A stretch of DNA of 64,000 nt from CAKQOE01 sp051892195 (GTDB lineage Bacteria; Bacillota; Clostridia; Peptostreptococcales; Anaerovoracaceae). Positions 1 through 8,368 of the stretch are shown here, piece after piece. The position numbers and the translations under genes are program-made. The notes under the pieces are model-generated. The model saw only the letters and a list, made by a program, of their open reading frames with translations. It made no database searches and was not told the DNA's origin. Every line of letters starts with the position of its first letter. The first letter of the stretch is position 1. The stretch lies in NCBI GenBank assembly GCA_051892195.1, contig JBJFFZ010000104.1, forward strand, positions 1 to 64,000, read 5' to 3'.

Positions 1-119
1 AAAACCTTTCCCTTTAGAATACAGCGAAAATACAGGTTTTACAAGTAAAAAATATATCCCGCCATGATTCTGCTTCTTTACCGTAATCTGGAAAAGATTC
101 TATAAGAATATATGCAAAA

Positions 120-147
120 CTCCCGGAGATCAATCCGGGAGCTTTTT
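120..147 (+). terminator. Rho-independent terminator-like hairpin
   Basis: Arms CTCCCGG and CCGGGAG with an 8-nt loop are followed on the plus strand by CTTTTT and, soon after, a longer T run. No plus-strand gene ends inside the window before it, so it may end a gene lying left of base 1. It could also act on the minus strand behind the symporter gene, where TTTTGC follows the stem. Confidence 0.5.
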
Positions 148-154
148 GCTTTTT

Positions 155-177
155 TTAAACGGGGGCCGGGCCCCCGC
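155..177 (-). terminator. GC-rich hairpin after the Na/Pi symporter gene
   Basis: CGGGGG and CCCCCG arms lie 17 bases past the symporter stop codon. Read on the minus strand the stem is followed only by TTTAAAAAAAGC, so the U tract is short. It probably acts together with the hairpin at 120-147. Confidence 0.45.
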
Positions 178-192
178 TTTCTGTATTCATTA

Positions 193-1962
193 TTAAGACT
201 GAAGAGAATATTTTTCGTGATACTCGCGGAAGTGCTCACGGAAGGAAAGCTGCTTCATCTCTTCGATGCTGCGCATGTATTCGTGGGTGTTGAAGGTCTC
301 CATTTCAAGCTCGATCATGGCCAGGGCGATATTGGAGCAGTGATCGGAAACACGTTCATAGCTGGTGAGCAGATCGTTGAATACAAACCCCTGCTTCCAG
401 GAGCATACGCCTTTCTGAAGGCGGTCCGTATGATGCAGCTTCATCTCGTCGCAAAGGGCGTCCACCACTTCCTCCAGAGGCTCTACCCGGACAGCCAGAT
501 CCAGATCTTCGTTCATAAAGGCTGTTACGGTAATATCCAGAATCTCGGTAATGGCGCTGCGGATGTTCTTCAGTTCCTTCTGGGCAGCTTCCGAAAATAC
601 AATGCCCTTATCGTTGATTTCCCTGGAAAGGATGACAACATTTTTTGCATGGTCCGAAATACGTTCAAAATCGGAAAGGGTGTGCAGGAACTTGGATACC
701 TGAATGTTCTGCTTTGTATCCAGCTCGTTTTTGGTAATCTGAAGGAGATATGTTCCGATGGCATCCTCGTACCGGTCGCTGAGCTCTTCCAGATCAAAAA
801 CCTTGCGATACCGCTCCTCCGTATACTCCTCGGTATTATCCATGGCACACAGCATGCTCTTTTTTGATTTTTTGGCCATAGTGTTAATAAAGGTGCGGCA
901 CTGCTCGATGGCAAGTGAAGGGAACGGAAGGAAGCGATCCTCCAGATGAATCTCCTTGACCGCATCATCATCCTCATCCCCAGAGGCCTTTTCGCGGATC
1001 AGAAGCTCTGTGATCTTTTCCAGAAGCCCGATGAACGGAAAGAGAACCACCACCGTGCAAAGGCGGAAAATCGTATTCATAAGAGCCACTGAAACCATGG
1101 TCATGGTAAGGTTCATAAAGGAAAAGTCAAAAAAGGAATTCAGCAGATAAAACACAGATCCGCATATAACTACGCCCAGAACGTCGATAATGAGATATAC
1201 AAAGGCCGTGCGCTTTCCGGCAATGGTAGCGCCCAGAGAAGACAGCAGAACCGGAAGGGCCGCCCCGATGGCGATGCCCATAACGATCGGAAGGGCCGTA
1301 GCAAAGCTTACGGCGCCGGTCATGGCAAGAGACTGCAGAATTCCCACGGATGCAGAAGCGCTCTGCAGCACGCAGGTAAACAGCATTCCCACGATAATCC
1401 CGATGAAGGGATTGGAAAAGGTGGTAAGCATCTGGATAAACTGAGGATTTTCCTTCAGAACGCTGACAGAAGCGCTCATGGTACTCATGCCGAACATAAG
1501 CACAGCAAAGCCCAGCATAATATCACCGATATGGATATACTGCGGCTTCTTGGAGACCATGCGGAACAGAATCCCGATGACGGAAATAATCCCTGTCAGA
1601 GTCGAAGTGGAAAGAAGTGAAATCCACCCTGCTCCTTCCTCAAGACCGGAGAGACAGATGATCCACCCTGTGATACTGGTGCCTAAAATGGCGCCCATGA
1701 CAATGCCGATGGCCTGCCTGAGCTTGATCATCCCGGAGTTTACAAACCCCACCACCATAACAGAGGTCGCGGAGGATGACTGAATCACCGCAGTGACGCC
1801 TGTGCCGAGAAGAACGCCCTTCAGGGAGGTGTTTGTCAGCTTGTACAAAAGCATTTCAAGACGATTGCCGGCGACCATTTTCAGACCGTCGCCCATGAGA
1901 GCCATTCCAAAAAGGAACAGAGCTACTCCGCTCAGAAGAGAAATAATATTGGATACTTCCAT
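193..1962 (-). CDS. Na/Pi cotransporter family protein with PhoU-like tail
   Basis: This 589-aa membrane protein belongs to the NptA/YjbB-type sodium-phosphate symporters. The two inverted transport repeats are visible through their signature loops QSSSATS (residues 61-67) and QSASASV (200-206), set among hydrophobic helices up to about residue 320. Residues from about 350 to the end are soluble and helical, resembling PhoU, as is usual for clostridial members; in this family the tail is thought to link transport to phosphate regulation. It is a single-gene unit: hairpins lie after the stop, and about 360 bases of non-coding DNA precede the start. The Shine-Dalgarno sequence is weak (GAGGT about 13 bases upstream). 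Phosphate as the substrate is inferred from the family. Confidence 0.85.
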   Translation of the reverse strand: MEVSNIISLLSGVALFLFGMALMGDGLKMVAGNRLEMLLYKLTNTSLKGVLLGTGVTAVIQSSSATSVMVVGFVNSGMIKLRQAIGIVMGAILGTSITGWIICLSGLEEGAGWISLLSTSTLTGIISVIGILFRMVSKKPQYIHIGDIMLGFAVLMFGMSTMSASVSVLKENPQFIQMLTTFSNPFIGIIVGMLFTCVLQSASASVGILQSLAMTGAVSFATALPIVMGIAIGAALPVLLSSLGATIAGKRTAFVYLIIDVLGVVICGSVFYLLNSFFDFSFMNLTMTMVSVALMNTIFRLCTVVVLFPFIGLLEKITELLIREKASGDEDDDAVKEIHLEDRFLPFPSLAIEQCRTFINTMAKKSKKSMLCAMDNTEEYTEERYRKVFDLEELSDRYEDAIGTYLLQITKNELDTKQNIQVSKFLHTLSDFERISDHAKNVVILSREINDKGIVFSEAAQKELKNIRSAITEILDITVTAFMNEDLDLAVRVEPLEEVVDALCDEMKLHHTDRLQKGVCSWKQGFVFNDLLTSYERVSDHCSNIALAMIELEMETFNTHEYMRSIEEMKQLSFREHFREYHEKYSLQS

Positions 1963-2325
1963 AATTTCTGATACCTCGCTGATAGAATACAGAGAAAACA
2001 GAAGACCTGTCCCGTTTTCTGCAATCCTTTCCTGTGTAAAATCTTTGTTAGTATTCTGTTATAAATATGTAAAAAACAACAGATTTATTCTATCAAATAT
2101 CATAAAAAGCAACAAGTATTTCTTTTCATCCAAAAGACCTGTTTTCCCTTGAAAAAACCGGCATGAATTATCTGCGGTGTGCTGCAGCCAGGCTGCAGAA
2201 AAAAAGGAACAGCTCCGCAGAATGCTGTTCCTTTCATAATATATTTTTTATTTATTCATACGATACGCTTCGTCTTTTTTATGTCCGAAAGAAAAAACAA
2301 AAGCCTCTGCCCTTTGAACCGCTGC
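1963..2325. other. Intergenic region between the symporter gene and hom
   Basis: This 363-base stretch has no convincing gene. Its left part is AT-rich and should hold the symporter promoter, but no good sigma-A pair stands out. Its right part holds the hom terminator (2201-2240). Short open frames here lack ribosome binding sites and resemble nothing I recognise. Confidence 0.6.
2201..2240 (-). terminator. Terminator of hom
   Basis: On the minus strand AAAGGAACAGC and GCTGTTCC pair around a 10-nt loop and are followed by seven T. It lies about 90 bases past the hom stop codon. Confidence 0.75.
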
Positions 2326-3621
2326 CTATGATTCTACGCGGATCACAGAATCGATGGAGGAAACAGAGTCTGTATCTTCCAGCTCCTGCAGTGCAGCATC
2401 CAGTGTTTTCCGGTTTGTCTTATAGAAAATGAACATCAACGGAACCTTTTCCTCGGTGTCGTGACGGCTTCCCGCACGCTGCATCATGGATTCGATGCCG
2501 ATGCCGTGCTTGCCCAGGGTTGAGGAAATCTTTCCCAGCACCCCTGGAACATTTGCCGCAGTCATTCTGACATAGTACTTGTTTTCGCCTTCTCCGCCAA
2601 ATGTAAGATCAGAGTCGTATCTCAGAAGCGGAATCATATCAAAGGCAGAGCCCTTGTCGATGGCGCGGGCGATTTCGATGATATCTCCCATAACCGCACT
2701 TCCCGTCGGAAGAGGGCCGGCCCCCTTTCCGTAGAACATGACGTCATCCACTGCGTTGCCCTTGATGAAAATCGCATTGAATTCGTTGTTGACAGAAGCC
2801 AGAGGGTGATCCAGCGGGACGAAGGCAGGCTGAACGTCGCATTCCACATGGTTTCCGTTTTTCTTTGCGGCAGCCACCAGCTTGATTTTGCAGCCGAACT
2901 GCTCAGCATAGCTGATATCTGCTTTGTTTATAGCCGTAATCCCCTGGGTCGGAATGTCCTCCGGACGAATCCGCACACCAAAGATCAGAGACATGAGAAT
3001 CGAAAGCTTGTTTGCCACATCGTGGCCCTCCACATCGCCGGAAGGATCCCGCTCTGCAAAGCCCTTTTCCTGGGCATCCTTTAAAACATCCTCATAGTCA
3101 GATCCGTGATCGGTCATCTGTGTGAGGATATAGTTTGTAGTTCCGTTTACGATGCCGAGAATTTCGTCAAACTCGTTGGAAAGAAGAGCCGTTGTCAGCG
3201 CATTGATAATCGGAATTCCCCCTGCAACGCTGGCTTCAAACCGGAGCATGACTCTGTTTTCCTGAGCAAGCTTCTGAAGCTGCGGACCGTTGGCTGCGAG
3301 AGCAGCCTTATTTGCGGTGACTACATGCTTTCCGTTCTGAAGGGCTCTTGCCATATATTCGGTGGCAGGCTCAATGCCTCCGATCAGCTCTACTACAATA
3401 TCGATTTCAGGATCATCAAGAATTTCATTTACATCCTGTACATACACGGAAGGATCCACATCGATGCCCCGGTCCACGTCGGGACGGCGGTTGAGAATCT
3501 TTACGATCTCAATATCAACACCGGTCGAGGTACGGATCTTGTCCTTGTTTAACGCCAGTGTTTTGTATGTGCCGGTGGCAACATTTCCGATTCCGAGTAA
3601 TGCAACTTTTACTTTTTTCAT
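2326..3621 (-). CDS. hom: Homoserine dehydrogenase
   Basis: This enzyme reduces L-aspartate 4-semialdehyde to homoserine with NAD(P)H, the branch toward threonine and methionine. The 431-aa protein has an N-terminal dinucleotide fold (LLGIGNVATG, residues 8-17), a catalytic domain containing EGHDVANKL, and a C-terminal ACT domain from about residue 350, which in this family gives feedback control by threonine. Length is typical of the Bacillus/Clostridium form. An AGAGGAT ribosome binding site precedes the ATG. It forms its own unit, with a clear promoter at 3731-3759 and a terminator at 2201-2240. thrB and thrC are not beside it. asd, which makes its substrate, lies about 21 kb away in this window. 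Confidence 0.95.
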   Translation of the reverse strand: MKKVKVALLGIGNVATGTYKTLALNKDKIRTSTGVDIEIVKILNRRPDVDRGIDVDPSVYVQDVNEILDDPEIDIVVELIGGIEPATEYMARALQNGKHVVTANKAALAANGPQLQKLAQENRVMLRFEASVAGGIPIINALTTALLSNEFDEILGIVNGTTNYILTQMTDHGSDYEDVLKDAQEKGFAERDPSGDVEGHDVANKLSILMSLIFGVRIRPEDIPTQGITAINKADISYAEQFGCKIKLVAAAKKNGNHVECDVQPAFVPLDHPLASVNNEFNAIFIKGNAVDDVMFYGKGAGPLPTGSAVMGDIIEIARAIDKGSAFDMIPLLRYDSDLTFGGEGENKYYVRMTAANVPGVLGKISSTLGKHGIGIESMMQRAGSRHDTEEKVPLMFIFYKTNRKTLDAALQELEDTDSVSSIDSVIRVES

Positions 3622-3730
3622 ACGATCCTCTTTTCTTCCAAATATGACATTCCTGATTACGTTCCCCCGGGGGAAGCCGCTCTGATCCTCAGGAGATTGT
3701 TTATATTAGTATTCGATACAATTAACGGAT

Positions 3731-3759
3731 ATTATACCCTAAAACGAAAGTCCTGTCTA
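3731..3759 (-). promoter_or_regulatory. Sigma-A promoter of hom
   Basis: On the minus strand TAGACA (3759-3754), a 17-base spacer and TATAAT (3736-3731) form a near-consensus promoter. It predicts a leader of about 100 bases before the hom start codon. The leader contains a 14-base palindrome (3662-3675). Confidence 0.7.
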
Positions 3760-3765
3760 ATATCT

Positions 3766-4812
3766 TTATACAGAACTCCCTCCTGCGGATTGTTCTTTTT
3801 CCCGAAGCCAGCGGTCCATCCCGAGAATAGCAGTTCCGCACCCGTTGTCGGAAGAAAGCTCCGGAGCGCCGAATGCTGTGTGAATCCCCTTTTTTTCCAG
3901 ACGCCGGGAAAGCTCTTCCCGAAGAAAGCTGCTGGCAGAAACGCCTCCCGCAAAGACAACCGTATCCAGATTTTCATCCGCAGCCGCGGATGCCGTCATC
4001 TGCACAAGGGCTTCCGAAAGCCGGTAAAACAGCTCTGCAATAAGCTTTTCCAAAGAAACACCGGACTGAAGGGCGGCTACCGCCTGGGTTTCTATACCGG
4101 AAAGATTGGCAAAGGAGCCCTTTACCTTCACCGGTGCAAGGACCCCGCCTTCGATCTGGAGCCTGCCTTTTCTTGAAAAATGAACAGAAACGAGATCCCT
4201 GCTGCTGCAGGCAATCCGGTCCAGCTGCGCACCGGCTGGAAACTGCAGCCCGGCAGCGACCCCCACCCGGTCCAGGACCTGTCCAAAGGAAAGATCCAGA
4301 ATGCCTCCTGCAATCCTGCAGGGCATGCATCCCTGCACGGTGAGAATCTCCCCCGTTCCGCCGGAAAGGTGAAAGGACAGAAACCGCCGGTGGGGATCGT
4401 TTTGTCCGCAGACTGCAGCGATGTGTCCTTCCTGGTGGGAAAACTCATAGCAGGGCACCCCCAGCAGCGCTGCCGCAGACCTTCCCGCAGACACTCCAGC
4501 CAAAAAGACCGGCATATAGGAACCCTCTGCCGGCCTTGGTCTGCTGCTGACTGCAACAGCACAGATATGATATTTTTGCTGCCGCCCGGCTTCTGACTCC
4601 CGGATTCTCCGGGACAGATCCTCCAGGATTTCCGGAAGATTTGCCGTGTGCTGAAACAGGGCTTCCGACTGACGAAGTCCCCGCTGCCCCGGGGCTACGC
4701 GCAGAAGGCGGCGGACATCCGCAAGAATGGTTCCGTCCTCTGTCACCGCAGCTGCGGAAGTGGTGTAATTGCTCGTATCGATTCCGATTGCTATGTTTAT
4801 CTTTTCTTCCAT
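3766..4812 (-). CDS. TsaD/Kae1-like ASKHA-fold protein (peptidase M22 family paralogue)
   Basis: This 348-aa protein has the fold of TsaD, the tRNA N6-threonylcarbamoyladenosine transferase. It starts with the phosphate loop GIDTSNYTTS (residues 9-18), has an HxxxH metal motif in SHQEGH near residue 140, and a C-terminal glycine-rich nucleotide segment VFAGGVSAS. It looks like the TsaD-related paralogue that sits beside nusB in many Lachnospiraceae, not the housekeeping TsaD itself, so the t6A role is not assured; annotations as O-sialoglycoprotein endopeptidase are historical. It is the last gene of the asp23-nusB unit, 22 bases after nusB. No clear Shine-Dalgarno sequence precedes the ATG, suggesting translational coupling. 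Confidence 0.75.
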   Translation of the reverse strand: MEEKINIAIGIDTSNYTTSAAAVTEDGTILADVRRLLRVAPGQRGLRQSEALFQHTANLPEILEDLSRRIRESEAGRQQKYHICAVAVSSRPRPAEGSYMPVFLAGVSAGRSAAALLGVPCYEFSHQEGHIAAVCGQNDPHRRFLSFHLSGGTGEILTVQGCMPCRIAGGILDLSFGQVLDRVGVAAGLQFPAGAQLDRIACSSRDLVSVHFSRKGRLQIEGGVLAPVKVKGSFANLSGIETQAVAALQSGVSLEKLIAELFYRLSEALVQMTASAAADENLDTVVFAGGVSASSFLREELSRRLEKKGIHTAFGAPELSSDNGCGTAILGMDRWLREKEQSAGGSSV

Positions 4813-4834
4813 GGTTTCAAAGGTTTTATGATCA

Positions 4835-5254
4835 TTATGCTTCCTTTACTGCGTTTCCAAGCACTCCGTTGATAAAGGAAGAGGACTTGTCAGTGCTGAA
4901 CTTCTTTGCAAGATTGACTGCCTCATTGATGGAAACGGAAACAGGAATGGTATCGATGTAACGGATTTCTGTAAGTGCAAGCCGGAGAATGGAAAGATCC
5001 ACTGCAGGCATCCGCTGGATTTTCCACTTGATGCTGTTTTTTTCAATTTCTGCATCGATTTCCTCTCTATGCAGGGCAAAGGCCTCATAAAGCTGTCTGG
5101 AATAGCCGGTGACTCCGGCTTCTGTCATCTGCATCTGAAGGAAGCTGTCAAAGGCCTCCTGACTGAAATCGTTGAGCATATTCATCTGATACAGCATCTG
5201 CATCATGTGCTCCCGTTCCGCTACCTTTTTTTCAATGATTTCACTTTTTTTCAT
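4835..5254 (-). CDS. nusB: Transcription antitermination factor NusB
   Basis: NusB binds boxA RNA with NusE (ribosomal protein S10) and keeps RNA polymerase processive on rRNA operons. The 139-aa all-helical protein ends with the family's conserved segment on inter-strand helices (PVSVSINEAVNLAKKFS, then SSFINGVLG). The ATG at 5254 is chosen over the longer frame because GGAGG sits eight bases upstream and the product then has the usual length. It overlaps the end of the asp23 gene by 14 bases, so the two are translationally coupled. A TsaD-like gene follows. Confidence 0.95.
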   Translation of the reverse strand: MKKSEIIEKKVAEREHMMQMLYQMNMLNDFSQEAFDSFLQMQMTEAGVTGYSRQLYEAFALHREEIDAEIEKNSIKWKIQRMPAVDLSILRLALTEIRYIDTIPVSVSINEAVNLAKKFSTDKSSSFINGVLGNAVKEA

Positions 5255-5639
5255 GCTTTTCCTCCGAATCCTGCTGTTTCCCCTGTTTTGCCTTATTTCC
5301 AAAGTGGATTCCCTGCACATGGATATTGACGTATGAGACCTTCATTCCGCTGAGATTTTCAATCTCATTCTTTACATTTTCCTGAATATTCCATGCCACA
5401 GACGGAATCCTGACACCGTAATTTACCACAACGTACAGATCAATAATTATTTCATCATCGTTCTGACTGATCTTTGCACCCTTTGAAGCAGATGCCTTTC
5501 CAAGAAAGCTCTCTGAAATCGTATCTGTAAACACCGCAGGAGCCAGTCCGCAGACCCCCTGGGTCTGAAGAGCAGCCTTAGCAGCGCAGACTGCAAGAAC
5601 CTCGTCCGTAATCTTGATGTTGCCGTGTTCGTTATTCAT
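5241..5639 (-). CDS. Asp23/Gls24 family envelope protein
   Basis: This 132-aa protein begins GNIKITDEVLAVCAAKAAL and continues with the family's QGVCGL motif and the beta-rich core IDLYVVVNYGVRIP, which identify Asp23/Gls24 (YqhY-type). Members are membrane-associated envelope-stress or housekeeping proteins of uncertain mechanism; the YqhY type is regularly found between accC and nusB. The start at 5639 has a GAGGAGG site; the longer open frame would run into the promoter. It is the first gene of the unit asp23-nusB-tsaD-like, driven by the promoter at 5710-5738. A second Asp23-like gene of the same length lies at 14728-15126. Confidence 0.9.
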   Translation of the reverse strand: MNNEHGNIKITDEVLAVCAAKAALQTQGVCGLAPAVFTDTISESFLGKASASKGAKISQNDDEIIIDLYVVVNYGVRIPSVAWNIQENVKNEIENLSGMKVSYVNIHVQGIHFGNKAKQGKQQDSEEKHEKK

Positions 5640-5709
5640 GTACCGATCCTCCTCGGTATGATCTTTTAAAGTCTGCATGCATTTACCATGCACAGACGTT
5701 TTTCTTCTA

Positions 5710-5738
5710 ATAATATCAAACACGGTTGTTCTTTTCAA
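5710..5738 (-). promoter_or_regulatory. Sigma-A promoter of the asp23-nusB unit
   Basis: TTGAAA (5738-5733), a 17-base spacer and TATTAT (5715-5710) on the minus strand lie just past the end of the spoIIIA operon. This separates the vegetative asp23-nusB genes from the sporulation genes. Confidence 0.7.
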
Positions 5739-5787
5739 GGCGGCCCATAAGATTTCACACTGCAGTCTTTGGTTTCTGTTCAGGCTT

Positions 5788-6483
5788 TTACGAAGCCTTT
5801 GCCTGAATCACCACATCCTCCACATCTCTTTCTGTTTCCCTGAGAACGATATCCAGTATTTTTGCAGCTTCACTTTCTGACAGTGAATCCTGCTGTACCG
5901 TTACGTTCACGGACTGGTCCGTGATCAGAACAAATGCATCAGAAAAGCCTTTGTTTCGAATGAGGCTTTCCAGAGATTTTTCCATATTCATATATTCAAT
6001 CATTTTCTTTTTCTGTTCCTGGGCACTGCTCTTTTCAGATCCATCCCCGCTCTTGTCGATGGTATCATTCAGCATGGTCAGCATCTCTCCCCGGTCGCTG
6101 GTGATGGTTTCCCTGGCCTCCCGAAAATATGCATCTGTGTTTTCATTGCCCGTGTATTCGTCGGAAGACACCATCTCTGTAGTTTTTTCCTCACTCTGTC
6201 CCGCAGCATCAGCATCGGATCCGTCTGTATTTTCCGCTTCCTGAGAGCTTCCCGGATACTTTGTAAGATTGAGACTGTCCACCAGAACCTCTCCGTTGTG
6301 GGCATCCATCTCCTGCTCTTCATATTCGCCGTACCCTGCGGAAACGCCCAGGGCGTTTTCATTCTGAATCCGGTTGTTAACAACACCCATACAGCACACC
6401 AGAATCAGGGCGCCGGCCATTACGACTCCTTTGCGGATTTTTTTCTTTTCATTCAGAAACTCTTTACTGAAAATCTTTTTCAT
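5788..6483 (-). CDS. spoIIIAH: Stage III sporulation protein AH
   Basis: SpoIIIAH is the mother-cell membrane protein that meets forespore SpoIIQ across the intermembrane space and forms a ring of the feeding channel. The 231-aa product starts with a basic cytoplasmic segment, one transmembrane helix (about residues 20-38), a long acidic linker, a helical stretch rich in E and K, and a C-terminal ring-building domain (FVLITDQSVNVTVQQ, then EAAKILDIV). The ATG at 6483 has AGAAGG in front; another ATG seven codons upstream has no such site. It is the last gene of the spoIIIA operon. Confidence 0.9.
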   Translation of the reverse strand: MKKIFSKEFLNEKKKIRKGVVMAGALILVCCMGVVNNRIQNENALGVSAGYGEYEEQEMDAHNGEVLVDSLNLTKYPGSSQEAENTDGSDADAAGQSEEKTTEMVSSDEYTGNENTDAYFREARETITSDRGEMLTMLNDTIDKSGDGSEKSSAQEQKKKMIEYMNMEKSLESLIRNKGFSDAFVLITDQSVNVTVQQDSLSESEAAKILDIVLRETERDVEDVVIQAKAS

Positions 6484-6510
6484 TTTCCTTCTGTCCTTTC
6501 CCATATGCGC

Positions 6511-6975
6511 TTAATCAGTACGGCGGTTCAGCTGGAATACCGCCACATCAGAAGGTGCGATACTGCAGACTGTGGAGACAGCATCGATGATTCTGCTTCG
6601 GATTACAGGATCATCTCCTCCTTCCGCTGCCACAATCACACCGGTAACCGGCTGTGCAGAAGCCTCCTGTGCAGTGGAAAACAGGGATGTGTTCTTCTCC
6701 TGTGTCCCGTTTTCGCTGCAGATCATGACCTCTACATTTCCTACACCCTTGATACACTGAAGAATGTTCCGCAGCCGCAGTTCTTCTTCTGTTTCCAGCG
6801 CACTGATATACTCATTTTCCCCTTCCCTGCTGAGAATCGTACTTCGTCCGTCCCGGTTCTGAAGCATGGTGTTCAGAAAAAGAAGGGATACGGATACGAT
6901 CAGCAGTACTGCAATTGTCAGCAGAGGAAGAGATTTCAGATACTCCTTTTCCCGGAGAAGCTCCGGAAGCTTCAT
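6511..6975 (-). CDS. spoIIIAG: Stage III sporulation protein AG
   Basis: SpoIIIAG forms a large ring in the SpoIIIA-SpoIIQ channel. The 154-aa protein has an N-terminal transmembrane helix (about residues 15-35), then the ring-building fold: a helix (EELRLRNILQCIKGVG), strand VEVMICSE, and the second half GVIVAAEGGDDPVIRSRI with AVSTVCSIAPSDVAVF. It is much shorter than the 229-aa Bacillus subtilis protein. The variable insertion between the two halves, which in B. subtilis builds a vertical beta-barrel, is cut to about 25 residues. An AAAGGATG site precedes the ATG. It lies between spoIIIAF and spoIIIAH. Confidence 0.9.
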   Translation of the reverse strand: MKLPELLREKEYLKSLPLLTIAVLLIVSVSLLFLNTMLQNRDGRSTILSREGENEYISALETEEELRLRNILQCIKGVGNVEVMICSENGTQEKNTSLFSTAQEASAQPVTGVIVAAEGGDDPVIRSRIIDAVSTVCSIAPSDVAVFQLNRRTD

Positions 6976-7037
6976 GCTGCATCATCCTTTCTGTTTTTAT
7001 CATATGAACGAATGGTGGGGTTATGACTGATTTCCGA

Positions 7038-7202
7038 CTATTTCATAGTCTGAAGAGGGTAAAGAAGGCCGTTCAGCAGAATCATGGAAATAATAAAGCT
7101 GACATATTTTTTCAGGCTGCCGTCGGGAGCAGCCTGTTCCAGAAGACTTCCCCCGGCTGCAAGAAATACAAGGGTAAGCATCCATTCCCGGAAAACATCC
7201 AA
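7038..7202 (-). CDS. spoIIIAF: Short stage III sporulation protein AF (membrane part only)
   Basis: The gap between spoIIIAE and spoIIIAG encodes a 54-aa protein from a TTG codon at 7202, preceded at ideal distance by AGGAAGTGAT. It contains EWMLTLVFLAAGGSLLEQA, then DGSLKKYVSFIISMILLNG, and ends LYPLQTMK. This matches the first two membrane helices of SpoIIIAF (EW motif, a polar turn with P and S, a basic KKY, then the second helix). The usual soluble domain of about 150 residues is absent: only 62 bases separate the stop from spoIIIAG. The frame is intact, so this is either a reduced functional AF or a decayed remnant. Position in the operon supports the identity. Confidence 0.75.
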   Translation of the reverse strand: MDVFREWMLTLVFLAAGGSLLEQAAPDGSLKKYVSFIISMILLNGLLYPLQTMK

Positions 7203-7285
7203 TCCGGATCACTTCCTTTCTATTCAAAACTCATGACTCAAAAGCCTGGGCGCTTTATGCTCTGCCATTGCTGTTTTCCCGTGCC

Positions 7286-8368
7286 TCACACAGAAGGAGC
7301 ACTTTTCAGCACAATGGAATAAAAGATCAGAAACATAATAGTCACAAGAAGAAGCATGGCGCTGAGAATGGAAACGCACCCTCCAAGCTCCTTCATACAG
7401 CCGCAGATCCGCCGGTCTCCCGCAGGTTCAAGAACCGCTGCAGTCAGCCGGAACACCACAAGGATCAGAAAGGTCCGTATCAGAGGAACGATCAGAATCC
7501 CTGCAAGAATCACCACCCCTGCGATGCCCAGCCCGTTTCGGACCGACGCAATACAGGAAAGCACCAGCTCCAGAGAGTCTGCGGTAAAGCCCCCTGCAAT
7601 AGGAATCAGATGATCCACAGAGTACCTGGCAGTCTTCAAAAGCAGGCTGTCGGCGGATTTTGCCATCATTCCCTGCACTGTCAGAACACCTGAAAAAACA
7701 GTGATTCCAAGTCCTGCAGCAAAAAGTGCTCCTTTTCTGAGAAGCTGAGACAGCTCCCGGATGCTGCTCTGACTGCCCAGACTGTCCACAACGGCAAGAA
7801 CAGCAGACAGAAACACAAGAGGAAGAATGACCTTCAGAATCATAACAGAAAACCCCGTAACTGCACCGCTTACTGCAGATTTCAGCACCAGACTTCCGGC
7901 GGTTCCTCCCGCCGCTGCAGAAAGTGCGAAAAGAATCGGAAGGGAAACCTCCATCAGTCTTGTCATAACCGTCACGGCATCACAGCACAAAAGGTAAACT
8001 TCATAAAAAGCATAAAGAGAAATCCCGGCCCCCATAAAGCAGCAGACCTTTCCGCCGGTCTCGGCAGAAATCCGGCTTCCCCCCTGCTGAACCACACCAA
8101 GGAGCATTCCGCTGATAATACAGATCCCGGTAAGCTCTGCAGCAAGAACAAGGATTCCCTGCAGCTCCCCCAAAAGAAGGGTCTGCAGAACTCCAAAAAG
8201 CTGTTTCCAGGAAAATACGGCTTCTCCGGTGATCATATGCATCACAAGATCCCGGATGCTTACAGTGCCTGCCCACGAATCCGGAACCATGGGACTGTTC
8301 AGAATCTTCTCCATTTCAGACAGATCCAGCTGATTCAGCTGGGAGCGAAAAATATCCTCGTAGGTCAT
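7286..8368 (-). CDS. spoIIIAE: Stage III sporulation protein AE
   Basis: SpoIIIAE is the polytopic membrane protein of the SpoIIIA complex and is thought to form part of its membrane channel. The 360-aa product has about eight hydrophobic helices and the conserved central stretch with SILRLL-like residues and TARYSVDHLIPIAGG near residue 245. Two starts are possible: GTG at 8380, or ATG at 8368, which overlaps the spoIIIAD stop as ATGA. I prefer the latter. With either start the protein lacks the signal peptide and about 45 N-terminal residues found in B. subtilis. The short spoIIIAF follows after 83 bases. Confidence 0.9.
   Translation of the reverse strand: MTYEDIFRSQLNQLDLSEMEKILNSPMVPDSWAGTVSIRDLVMHMITGEAVFSWKQLFGVLQTLLLGELQGILVLAAELTGICIISGMLLGVVQQGGSRISAETGGKVCCFMGAGISLYAFYEVYLLCCDAVTVMTRLMEVSLPILFALSAAAGGTAGSLVLKSAVSGAVTGFSVMILKVILPLVFLSAVLAVVDSLGSQSSIRELSQLLRKGALFAAGLGITVFSGVLTVQGMMAKSADSLLLKTARYSVDHLIPIAGGFTADSLELVLSCIASVRNGLGIAGVVILAGILIVPLIRTFLILVVFRLTAAVLEPAGDRRICGCMKELGGCVSILSAMLLLVTIMFLIFYSIVLKSAPSV

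Noticed and set aside
7021..7227. 68-codon minus-strand frame (MNRKEV...) between spoIIIAE and spoIIIAG
   Set aside because: The sequence is Cys/Ser/Arg-rich and unlike any protein; the overlapping frame from TTG 7202 encodes a clear SpoIIIAF N-terminus.
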